The notes under the pieces are model-generated. The model did no database searches. It saw only the letters and a program-made list of their open reading frames with translations, and was not told the origin of the DNA. A stretch of DNA of 33,404 nt, taken from contig NZ_AWZU01000024.1 of the NCBI RefSeq assembly GCF_000472385.1, positions 1-33,404 on the forward strand, given 5' to 3'. Positions 8,463 through 15,159 of this stretch are shown piece by piece. This stretch comes from Bradyrhizobium sp. ARR65 (GTDB lineage Bacteria; Pseudomonadota; Alphaproteobacteria; Rhizobiales; Xanthobacteraceae). Positions within the stretch are counted from its first letter, which is position 1; each line of letters starts with the position of its first letter. The position numbers were made by a program, and so were the translations under genes.

Positions 8463-9215
8463 TCAACGCGCATCCACGCGCTCGACAAACAGCGGAGCTT
8501 CCTGCCAAGGAACCGCGCGTTTGGTACGAAATGCCGGGTGTTCACTCTGCCTGTCGTCGAGTAACGGCGTGACCGCGGCAACGTAGGCCGTGGTTTCCGG
8601 TGGAGGCGGTTGGCCTGTCGCGAGGTGTTGCTGATAGCGCGCCGGACCTGCGTGGTAAGCCGCAAGGAAACCCGCCGAACGGAAACGATCGTGCATCTCT
8701 TCGAGGTATGCGGCGCCCGCCATCATGTTGTCGCGCGGATCAAAGGGATCGAGACCGAGACTATAGCGAACGCTGAGCTCGACCCAAGTGCCGGGCATGA
8801 GTTGCATTAAGCCCATCGCGCCGCGAGACGAGATCGCATGCTGGTCTCCGCTACTCTCAACCTGCATCACGGCACGGATCCAGTGCGCCGGGACGGCGAA
8901 GCGACGGGACGCCTCCTCGATGAATTTAGCGAACCGATCGACCGCTCCAGAACGCGCTGCAGTTTGCGCGTGCACGGTCGATTCAAAGAGTGTCAAGCCG
9001 GCGACTCGGCACGCGAATGGCGCGATGATTACGATGACGCGCGCGATTGTTCGGAGCGAACGGCGCCATGCGATCGGATCGGCGACCCCACGCGTAGAGC
9101 TCTTCCCTCGCAGGCTGGACGAATGTCCACAAATTTCTGGGGTTGGCCGGGAAGGAAAAAACCGAGGCGGTTTGAAGCAACAGCAGTGGGCTGAAGGAGT
9201 ATGAACTTCGTGCAT
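8463..9215 (-). CDS. Lytic transglycosylase, SLT domain (conjugation accessory)
   Basis: A 250-aa protein that would cleave peptidoglycan to let the transfer apparatus cross the wall. A basic N-terminus and a hydrophobic segment (ARVIVIIAPFACRVAGL, around residues 58-74) act as signal or anchor, with AHAQT-like cleavage near 84. The SLT fold follows: catalytic Glu about residue 120 in AVMQVESSGD, then GAMGLMQLMPGTW and the AYHAGPARYQQ region. ATG 9215 is preferred because AGGAG (complement of 9221-9225) lies 5 nt upstream; a GTG at 9221 overlaps the upstream stop but would abut that site. It overlaps or adjoins the TraF-like gene, so translation is probably coupled. Confidence 0.9.
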   Translation of the reverse strand: MHEVHTPSAHCCCFKPPRFFPSRPTPEICGHSSSLRGKSSTRGVADPIAWRRSLRTIARVIVIIAPFACRVAGLTLFESTVHAQTAARSGAVDRFAKFIEEASRRFAVPAHWIRAVMQVESSGDQHAISSRGAMGLMQLMPGTWVELSVRYSLGLDPFDPRDNMMAGAAYLEEMHDRFRSAGFLAAYHAGPARYQQHLATGQPPPPETTAYVAAVTPLLDDRQSEHPAFRTKRAVPWQEAPLFVERVDAR

Positions 9216-9217
9216 GA

Positions 9218-9727
9218 TCACTCCTCGTCAACCCACACGGGCACCGCTTTGCCGATAACGGCGGATGCAGGTAGTGGTCCAAAGTATCGACCATCGAGCG
9301 AGTCCGCGGACTGCCGGTTCATGACAAAGATATCGCCATCAGCTATGACGCGGCATCCGCGCCATGCTGGAAGCGGGCGGCCTCGTCCGTCACGTTCACG
9401 GGCCTTGCCCACATCGATGCCGTCGATGGTGATCGTTAAGGCATTCCTGCAAACCGTTTGTCCGGGCAATGCCAATACACGCTTGAGCATTGGGACGCCG
9501 AGCGGCAGGTAGCCGTTGAGATCGATAAACGCCGCGAGGAGATCAGGGGGCTGCACGGCGACGAGTTCAGTGACGATCAACCGTGCCGCTGGTTGAACAC
9601 GATAAAGGCCGATCGGAACGCTGTGTGATGCATTCCATATGTAGTGCGGCGTCATTCCTCCGAGCGTCGAAAGGAGAAGGCCTGTCGCAGTAAATGTCGT
9701 GAAAAAGGCAGCACACCGAGCGCTCAT
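9218..9727 (-). CDS. traF: TraF-like S26-family signal peptidase
   Basis: A 169-aa serine peptidase of the S26 family. In RP4, TraF matures and cyclises the TrbC pilin. After a single membrane segment (residues ~7-25) come the nucleophile motif NASHSVPIGLYR (Ser36) and the general-base Lys82 in PMLKRVLALPGQTV, followed by DGDIFVMNRQSADSLDGRYFG. All the residues needed for the Ser/Lys dyad are present. It overlaps the DUF2840 gene by ATGA and abuts the transglycosylase gene, the usual order in Rhizobiales elements. Its natural substrate gene (trbC) is absent from this element, so its role here is uncertain. Confidence 0.9.
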   Translation of the reverse strand: MSARCAAFFTTFTATGLLLSTLGGMTPHYIWNASHSVPIGLYRVQPAARLIVTELVAVQPPDLLAAFIDLNGYLPLGVPMLKRVLALPGQTVCRNALTITIDGIDVGKARERDGRGRPLPAWRGCRVIADGDIFVMNRQSADSLDGRYFGPLPASAVIGKAVPVWVDEE

Positions 9728-10239
9728 GACGTGATCCTCCGGCGATGGAGCCAGGCCTGGTGGCGGGATCGCGTGTATGGCCGAGGTGTTTCGTTGACCG
9801 ACAATCGGTTATGAACATGGTGCCAATAATCGGGTGCCGCGTCGGCCGGATCGATGCCGAGCGCGTCGACGATATCGATCAATTGCAGAACCCGTTCAAC
9901 CTTCGGCCAACCGGACAGCCGCAGCAGACTCTCACCCCCGGGTGTGATCCAGGGTACAGTCGAATAGCGCTGTCCAGGTATCGCTGCGCGCAAAATATCG
10001 ATGCGGGATAGGACGGTCCCAAAGTCGTTGGACGTCCAACGCACGAAGGCGAAAATGCTGCCGGGCGCGAACGACAGGACGCGTCGATTGCGGTCGACGA
10101 CTCTCTCCGAAACGTGTCGCCCAAACCGAACGCGGTTCTCGATGCGCTTTTCGAGCCACAAAAGTTCAACCATCGTAAGATCGCCCGCGCCGACCTCATT
10201 CGTTGAATGGCGGTTGGGAGCATGAGGGTACGTCTTCAT
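9724..10239 (-). CDS. DUF2840 domain protein
   Basis: A 171-aa protein with the conserved opening VELLWLEKRIENRVRFGR, the RVLSFAPGSIFAFVRW stretch and the basic C-terminus (HQAWLHRRRITS). DUF2840 proteins are found almost only in conjugative elements, between parA and traF; their function is unknown. The ATG at 10239 lies 12 nt from an AGGAG, a long spacing, so a later Met (10173) is possible, although it has no better site. It ends overlapping traF by four bases (ATGA). The parA gene that normally precedes it is missing; the AlpA-like gene lies only 3 nt upstream instead. Confidence 0.85.
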   Translation of the reverse strand: MKTYPHAPNRHSTNEVGAGDLTMVELLWLEKRIENRVRFGRHVSERVVDRNRRVLSFAPGSIFAFVRWTSNDFGTVLSRIDILRAAIPGQRYSTVPWITPGGESLLRLSGWPKVERVLQLIDIVDALGIDPADAAPDYWHHVHNRLSVNETPRPYTRSRHQAWLHRRRITS

Positions 10240-10242
10240 GGG

Positions 10243-10521
10243 TCAACGCCGCTCCTTTCCTGCATAAGGAATAGGAACGTGCTGCTTCGCCGGCAGCACT
10301 GTGCCGATGCCGGAATCGCTCGTTGAAGTTCTGGTGCCGCGGTCAGCCCATGCATTCAGATCGGCAACCGAGTAGACGACGCGGGCCCCGATCTTCCGGT
10401 AAGCGGGGCCGGTCCCGTAAATGCGATGTTTTTCCAAAGTGCGAGGTGAAAGGCTGAGGAATCGGGCTGCCTCCGCAGTCCGCAAGTACCGTGGCGGTAA
10501 GCCGGCGTTCGGATCAGGCAT
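10243..10521 (-). CDS. AlpA/HTH_17-type helix-turn-helix protein
   Basis: A 92-aa protein with a MerR-like winged HTH: PPRYLRTAEAARFLSLSPRT, then LEKHRIYGTGPAYRKIGARV with VYSVADLNAWAD. Such proteins regulate excision or replication genes in Rhizobiales integrative elements and usually lie next to a DUF2285 gene and repA. Here DUF2285 is upstream, but repA and parA are missing, and DUF2840 starts 3 nt after the stop. GGAG is 7 nt before the ATG. The C-terminal 30 residues are low-complexity and basic. DNA binding is inferred from the fold. Confidence 0.85.
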   Translation of the reverse strand: MPDPNAGLPPRYLRTAEAARFLSLSPRTLEKHRIYGTGPAYRKIGARVVYSVADLNAWADRGTRTSTSDSGIGTVLPAKQHVPIPYAGKERR

Positions 10522-10651
10522 CTGGGGGCTCCATGGTCTTCTGGAACGCCGGCGAGATCATCGGCGCGTCGACGGACAGCATGGCGCAAGCAAACTCAAT
10601 GCGGGATGGCGAAGATTGGGGGGTGCATTTTCGATACCCCCGACAAGCCGT

Positions 10652-11417
10652 CTATTTTCGGGAAGGCGGCCTTAGCAAAGCGCGGTAGCCGCCTTGCACC
10701 AAAGCGAATCCAGTCTTGACCAAGCGGATGATCCGATCGCGCACCTCGTGCGTTCCCCATTCCCGCTTGGGAATGTGTTGGGCGGGCAACAGAACTTCGG
10801 CGATTTCGTGATAGGTGGCGCCGTCGGTCCTTGCATCCGACGCACGCAAGGCAAGCGCAATTCGCTGCCGGCGATGCGCTGAAATCGCGTGCGGAGGCGC
10901 GCCCTGCGGCCGGCCAATGAGCCCTCGCCACAAGCGCATACCGGCACCCGCCCTGAATTCGAAGTCGCGGTCGAGCGGCAATTCGACAGTGTAGGCAGCG
11001 GCGATGATTGGCGCTTCCTTGAACCAAATACGATGCTCTACGCCGCGCAAATGCAGCACGGCGTGCCAACCATCCGGGCCTTGCCGAAATTGACTTTCGT
11101 TCAACTCGTTCAGATCCGGCCTGACCTGTGTGTGCAGGCCGACGAGCGATGCAGGGCGGACCGGCACAATCGTCGGCACGGCCTCGGGAGCCCAGAAAAT
11201 TGTCTGTTCGAGGAACGATCGATCGGCATCAGCTGCGAAAAACCAACACCCAGTGCTGCCGAATTCGGCTGGTGAAGGTTCGATCTGATGATGAGATCGT
11301 CTTATAATCTCGTTCAAACGACGCGTTGCGGCGCAGGCATTCCCACGCAATTCCGGTCAACTCCGCCTCTTCGATGCGGTCGTAGTAGGTATCGTCTAAC
11401 GATCTCCAGTTGAACTT
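10652..11417 (-). pseudogene. DUF6499-DUF2285 regulator, frameshifted
   Basis: The C-terminal part (from about 11275 to 10652) reads EFGSTGCWFFAADADRSF, TIFWAPEAVP and then the DUF2285 region (RRQRIALALRASDA, then HEIAEVLLPAQHI and GYRALL). The matching N-terminal domain is in another frame upstream: WRSLDDTYYDRIEEAE, LTGIAWECLRRNASFERDY (about 11409-11300). Joining them needs a one-base shift between about 11265 and 11310. The N-terminal frame also has TGA right after an ATG (11418-11423), so the start is lost or unclear. A fragment beginning inside the gene (GTG/ATG near 11350) could be translated but would lack the first domain. These proteins are putative element regulators of unknown mechanism. 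Confidence 0.75.
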
Positions 11418-11558
11418 TCACATAAACTCGTCCCCAAACTGAGTTGCCGCGCTGGCGGCGGCATCATTCTTAGAACCTCTGGTTAGTCCCGAATCGCGCA
11501 TCGCGTGATGCAGCAAGTCTGATTTGTGAAGGGAAGAAAAATTCTTCTGCGAAAGGCG

Positions 11559-11846
11559 CTAAAGATTGGAGTTTGACGCTCCGCCGCGAAGCAAATGCCG
11601 ATAGCCGTGCTCTGTCATCCACTTTGCGCGGGTCAGGTGCGTATCAAATGCACGTTTTGCACGATCGTACTCGAGCTCTGGATTGATGTGCAGCACGATT
11701 TGCGCCACCTCGCGCCAATCTGCCCCCTCCTTATCTGCATCGAGCATGCGCAAATAAGTAATGATATGCTCCTCGTCGTAGACTGTGAGCACGGGATCCG
11801 TTGGTGCAGCATCGGCAACGTCAGGATCGCGGGGCGGTTTTTTCAT
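11559..11846 (-). CDS. Small DUF2285 domain protein
   Basis: A 95-aa protein, essentially one DUF2285 domain: YDEEHIITYLRMLDADKEGA, DWREVAQIVLHINPE, then RAKRAFDTHLTRAKWMTEHG and YRHLLRG. The domain is HTH-like and occurs as one to three copies near the regulatory end of Rhizobiales integrative elements. GGAAG lies 4-5 nt before ATG 11846; a longer start at 11891 lacks a comparable site. It is divergent from the XRE gene at 12052 and shares its control region with the palindromic operator. A role in controlling excision or transfer is inferred from context. Confidence 0.8.
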   Translation of the reverse strand: MKKPPRDPDVADAAPTDPVLTVYDEEHIITYLRMLDADKEGADWREVAQIVLHINPELEYDRAKRAFDTHLTRAKWMTEHGYRHLLRGGASNSNL

Positions 11847-12002
11847 AGATCTTCCAAGCCTTGCAACGCCATCACGCCTTAAATCCGACAAACTCTAACC
11901 GCCGCGACTCTTCCCGAAAGAGGGTACCCCTTAGACTTTTGAGCAGCACGCGGCCAGTATTTGCCAGGATAGCTCCCTCATGTAGCACATTCCGCGACGA
12001 AT

Positions 12003-12032
12003 AGGAACGATCGTTCCTAGAGCGATCGTTCC
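12003..12032. promoter_or_regulatory. Palindromic operator between DUF2285 and xre genes
   Basis: A perfect 16-bp palindrome AGGAACGATCGTTCCT (12003-12018) is followed by a second partial copy, GCGATCGTTCC, at 12022-12032. The core CGATCGTTCC occurs in both, 16 bp apart. It lies 20-49 bp before the XRE start and about 160 bp before the DUF2285 start. XRE repressors commonly bind such paired palindromes in a divergent promoter region, so autorepression and shared control are inferred. Confidence 0.65.
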
Positions 12033-12051
12033 GGTTCGGTTCCCATGCCCT

Positions 12052-12282
12052 ATGGATCTCAAGGAGATCATGGCTGTGAACCTGCGTCGCAAACGCCACG
12101 ATCTAGAAATGACGCAAGAAGAGCTAGCCGAACGAGCGGGCCTGAGCGCCCGCTACGTGGGCGCTATCGAGCGTGGCGACGTTTCCGCAAGCGTCACTGT
12201 GCTCGGGCAAATTGCCGAAGCATTAGGAATTGAGCCGGGAGATCTGCTCAGGCGAGCTGGGAGATCGACCAGATCGTCGTAG
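12052..12282 (+). CDS. XRE-family transcriptional regulator
   Basis: A 76-aa one-domain HTH_3 (lambda Cro/C1) protein: MAVNLRRKRHDLEMTQEELA, then ERAGLSARYVGAIERGDVSA, then TVLGQIAEALGIEPGDLL. All helices of the fold are present and little else. It is the only plus-strand gene of the element backbone and faces away from the DUF2285 gene. The palindromic operator sits just upstream, which suggests autoregulation. It has no strong Shine-Dalgarno (AAGGAG occurs only after the first ATG at 12060-12065), so initiation at ATG 12067 (MAVNL...) is equally possible. Confidence 0.85.
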   Translation: MDLKEIMAVNLRRKRHDLEMTQEELAERAGLSARYVGAIERGDVSASVTVLGQIAEALGIEPGDLLRRAGRSTRSS

Positions 12283-12395
12283 GCCGCCTTGGGCCTGCTT
12301 GCGGAGGATCGCTCGAGGATAGAGTCCTTGTACGGCCGATCTTTAGCTTGTTTCGTTCTTGGCGCGGTCGTTGCGCTGATATCGGATGCAATAGC

Positions 12396-12426
12396 AAAAA
12401 CCCCGCCCGATTTGTTCGGGCGGGGC
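12396..12426 (-). terminator. Intrinsic terminator after the DUF736 gene
   Basis: On the minus strand a strong stem CCCCGCCCGA / TCGGGCGGGG with loop ACAAA is followed by TTTTT. It begins about 14 nt after the DUF736 stop codon, in the right orientation and position for a Rho-independent terminator. Confidence 0.85.
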
Positions 12427-12439
12427 TTGGCGGCGAGAC

Positions 12440-12763
12440 TTACTCGCCGTTCTTCCGCGGCCGCGACCACAGCAGGGTGTAGCCTTCGCCACCCTCGTTG
12501 TCGAACAGGTTTGCGTAGATGGGCGCCGTGAAGGAGGGATCGTCGAGCTTGAGTGAGAGATAGTCGCGACCTTCCTCGGAGCGCTTCGACCAGGCGGCGC
12601 CGATCTCGACGTCGCGGCCCACGAAAACGCGGTGGCTCGGAGCTTTGTCGTTGGAGGGGTTGGATTCCGCGACGATGCGGACGCCTTTGGCCTTCAGGCT
12701 GAGGGTAGCGATTTCGCCGTGGTAGTCGTTTCCGACCTTCTTGAACGAACCGATGGTAGCCAT
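12440..12763 (-). CDS. DUF736 family protein
   Basis: A 107-aa protein with the typical DUF736 sequence: MATIGSFKKVGNDYHGEI, SHRVFVGRDVEIGAAW, EEGRDYLSLKLDDPSF and the C-terminal YTLLWSRPRK. DUF736 proteins are abundant in alphaproteobacterial plasmids and integrative elements; their function is not established. The ATG at 12763 is preceded by AGGAG at 7 nt. A strong terminator follows the stop. Upstream is a structured leader-like element shared with the DUF2493 gene. Part of its coding sequence is duplicated in reverse at 13201. Confidence 0.9.
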   Translation of the reverse strand: MATIGSFKKVGNDYHGEIATLSLKAKGVRIVAESNPSNDKAPSHRVFVGRDVEIGAAWSKRSEEGRDYLSLKLDDPSFTAPIYANLFDNEGGEGYTLLWSRPRKNGE

Positions 12764-12796
12764 CTCTCTTCTCCTGTTGTGTTGCGAGCCCGCGAC

Positions 12797-12948
12797 CACC
12801 GCGGCCTCGATGGCGATCTACAGGCCGAAGACGATCGGCGACGCACCCGAAGGGCCGGAGCGCAGCGGAGGATGCTGTCGACGCGACTTTCTTGCCTCGC
12901 GAGGAATGGGCGTTAGCCCAGGGGAAGAAAGTCGCGGCGACAGCGTTG
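12797..12948 (-). promoter_or_regulatory. Leader element A with long inverted repeat, upstream of DUF736
   Basis: Non-coding DNA just 5' of the DUF736 gene. Its main feature is an 18-bp inverted repeat with one mismatch: TGTCGACGCGACTTTCTT (12876-12893) and its complement at 12925-12942, with a 31-nt loop that itself contains GGGC-GTTA-GCCC. Next to it is the conserved block GGGCCGGAGCGCAGCGGAGG. The same blocks in the same order occur upstream of DUF2493 (element B). The stems differ in sequence but stay complementary, so a structured RNA leader or a protein-binding site is likely. Strand is given as that of the gene it precedes. Confidence 0.6.
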
Positions 12949-13200
12949 CCGCTCAGACGATCGAGGCGCAGCGGGTCTTCGGCCAGATCGAGCCATCACA
13001 GAGGCCACGTGCGTCGCGTGGTGAACCACAAGTCCGGGAGAAGATGGCGGCCTGCGATTCGGCTTGGCAAGAGGTCGAAACGGTTCCGCGCATAAAAGAA
13101 ACGAAGGGAGGCAAAAGGCGATATCGTCAGCGCAACGCCAACCGCGGACGAATGCTCCAGCGCGGAATCTATGCGGACCCGGATGCAGTCAACGCCATCT

Positions 13201-13272
13201 GGTCGCGACTATCTCTCACTCAAGTTCGGCGATCCCACACTCGGCACGCTGCTGTCGTCGACAAGTTCGACA
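13201..13272 (+). pseudogene. Fragment of a second DUF736 gene, inverted
   Basis: Bases 13201-13224 are identical to the complement of 12548-12571 inside the DUF736 gene. The match continues with substitutions for about another dozen bases. Translated, it reads GRDYLSLKFGDPTLGTLL, compared with GRDYLSLKLDDPSFTAPI in the intact protein. There is no start, no N-terminal half and no typical C-terminus. It is a decayed piece of a paralogue in opposite orientation, or an inverted partial duplication. The flanks from 12949 to 13288 contain nothing else recognisable. Confidence 0.45.
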
Positions 13273-13288
13273 GGCGAATGGCACAGGA

Positions 13289-13769
13289 TCACTGCTGATG
13301 CGCTGCGGCTGCGAGAACCGGCTGAGGATCGCTCCCGACTGCCCTGTCCGAACGGAGCGGGCAGATCTCGGTGAAGATGGTCAACCGTGTCCACGCCGTG
13401 CCGCCAATAAAGACCGCGCCGAGACATGCGAAGATCTCACGCGATACCAAGGACGGCACGCCGAGCTCCGACATCGCAAATAGGACCTGATAGCCAGCGA
13501 GTGTCGCCGGGACAGCAAAGAGGGCGGCAATGATGGCACGGATGATCATGGAGCGCGTCATTGCGAAGGCCGTTTGGCCGACCGCAAGAGTCATTCCGCC
13601 AGCGGTAATGCCAACAAGCGGCGCTCCAAGGATGCCGGCACCGCCGTGCAATGCCATCATGAAGACGGGAGTCCGACAAAAACGGCAAGGCGTATGCCGC
13701 CAACATAAAGATCAGCCAGCAGAATAACCCAATGCCAGCAAAGTTCAGAAGTAGTCCAAGGGCAAGCAT
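13289..13769 (-). pseudogene. Element-associated membrane protein, frameshifted in a T-run
   Basis: From ATG 13769 the frame reads MLALGLLLNFAGIGLFCWLI, then FMLAAYALPF, and then turns to nonsense. The sensible continuation, MMALHGGAGILGAPLVGITA with GGMTLAVGQTAFAMTRSMII and further hydrophobic segments ending TAWTRLTIF, is in the next frame. The shift lies in a run of five T (complement of the A-run near 13677-13682); four T would restore one ~160-aa protein with about four membrane helices. I recognise this as a conserved hypothetical membrane protein of Rhizobiales integrative elements with no known function. A sequencing error in the homopolymer cannot be excluded. Confidence 0.7.
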
Positions 13770-13892
13770 GGTGGTGGCTCCATATGCAAAGGGGTAACGG
13801 TTGCGCGCAAATTCGAAGATGCAGTCGAAACGAGGCGGAGTTGCGGCGACATCAACTCCGCCTTGGTGGCGTGGAAGATGGCACGTCGGCGC

Positions 13893-14816
13893 TCACGAAG
13901 CGCCGAATCTCCAGACCGCGATGCCCATACGTTTCGCCTTGTCGGCAAGATTGTCCTGGATTCCCGTGCCCGGGAAATACATGACGCCGATCGGCAGCAG
14001 TTCAAGCATGGCGTCGTTACGCTTGAAGGGCGCTGCCTTGGCGTGCTTCGCCCAGTCCGGTTTGAAAGCGATCTGTGGCACCTTGCGATTGGTCGCCCAT
14101 TTGGAGGCGATCAGCTCGGCGCCCTTTGGCGAACCGCCGTGGATGAGAACCATATCGGGATGCTTGGCGTGAACCTTGTCGAGGCGATCCCAAATCAGGT
14201 TGTGGTCGTTGAAGTCAAGGCCACCGGTAAGAGCAACCTTTGGTCCTGCGGGCAACATGACCTCGGTTTCGGAACGGCGCTTGGCTGCGATGAAGTCTCG
14301 GGAGTCGATCATCGCTGCGGTGAGAGTGCGGTGGTTGACGAGCGAGCCCGACCGGGGACGCCAGGACGAGCCAGTGTGGACCTCAAAGCGTTCGATGGCC
14401 TGATCGCGAAAAAGTTCCAGGCAGTTGCGGCGTTCGGTCAGCGTGATGCCCTCGGCTGTCAGGCGTTCAAGTTCGACTGACTGCACTTCCGATCCGTTCT
14501 GCTCGCGCCGGCTCTTGCGTTGCGCCTGTTCGTTGTCGTCGAGCTGGCGTCCGATGCGATCAGCGGCGCGGTGGAAGAGATTGACCGTCAACCAGAGCAG
14601 GTCATCCAGGTCTGGTTCGAGCCGTGTGTCGTTCAGCGTGGCGACGAGGGCATCAAAGATATCCGCCACGGCGCCGGCGATCATCCTCCCTTCGGGCAGC
14701 GGTCTGGGATCAGGCTGGTCGTCGAAGGGACGATAGCCAAAGAGCTGCAGCTCACTCAGCAAGTGCTCGGTTGGAGATGCGCTCTGTGCTGGCTCGATGT
14801 CGTCATGGTCGGTCAT
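13893..14816 (-). CDS. DUF2493 domain protein (SLOG-like nucleotide-binding fold)
   Basis: A 307-aa protein. The first ~190 residues are an acidic helical region (EHLLSELQLFGYRPFDD, then LDDLLWLTVNLFHRAADRIG). The C-terminal DUF2493 domain follows: VALTGGLDFNDHNLIWDRLD, then MVLIHGGSPKGAELIASKWA and VMYFPGTGIQDNLADKAKRM. DUF2493 belongs to the SLOG/LOG-like Rossmann superfamily, thought to bind nucleotide-derived ligands. It is a standard but uncharacterised member of Rhizobiales element backbones. AAAGGA lies about 9 nt before the ATG. It is preceded by leader element B and by the Toprim gene on the same strand. Confidence 0.88.
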   Translation of the reverse strand: MTDHDDIEPAQSASPTEHLLSELQLFGYRPFDDQPDPRPLPEGRMIAGAVADIFDALVATLNDTRLEPDLDDLLWLTVNLFHRAADRIGRQLDDNEQAQRKSRREQNGSEVQSVELERLTAEGITLTERRNCLELFRDQAIERFEVHTGSSWRPRSGSLVNHRTLTAAMIDSRDFIAAKRRSETEVMLPAGPKVALTGGLDFNDHNLIWDRLDKVHAKHPDMVLIHGGSPKGAELIASKWATNRKVPQIAFKPDWAKHAKAAPFKRNDAMLELLPIGVMYFPGTGIQDNLADKAKRMGIAVWRFGAS

Positions 14817-14846
14817 GGGTTAAGTCCTTTGCCGCTTCGGCCGCGC

Positions 14847-15047
14847 CCATCGCGGCCTTCGTGGCGATCACTCAGACGGCATGCGGGACGGGCCAGAACC
14901 CGAAGCGCCAGCGGAGGGCCGAAGCGCCAGCGGAGGATGGCAGAGGGGCGGCTATTTTGCTTCGCGATGCAAAGCGCGCCGTCCGGCCATCGATAGGATC
15001 TCATCGATCACGCGCGGCGGAAAATAGCCGCTCCTTTGCCATTGCCG
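14847..15047 (-). promoter_or_regulatory. Leader element B with long inverted repeat, upstream of DUF2493
   Basis: Homologous to element A. It carries GCGGCCTTCGTGGCGATC (14852-14869), a doubled GAAGCGCCAGCGGAGG (the first near 14902 and the second near 14921), and an inverted repeat TGGCAGAGGGGCGGCTATTTT (14938-14958) / AAAATAGCCGCTCC... (15021-15041) with two mismatches and a 62-nt loop. The loop holds a smaller ATCGAT...ATCGAT pairing. Compared with A, at least three stem positions changed on both arms together (A-T to G-C, T-A to A-T, C-G to T-A). It lies between the Toprim stop and the DUF2493 start, with no gene in it. Confidence 0.6.
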
Positions 15048-15159
15048 GCCCGGGCCGCTTGCCGCCCGATCGCCCTCTAGAAGGCCGTGGTCGCAGCCGT
15101 CGCCGGCAAATGGATTCGCCGCGACCGACCCTGTTGACGTCAATGGAGGGCAGACGCAG

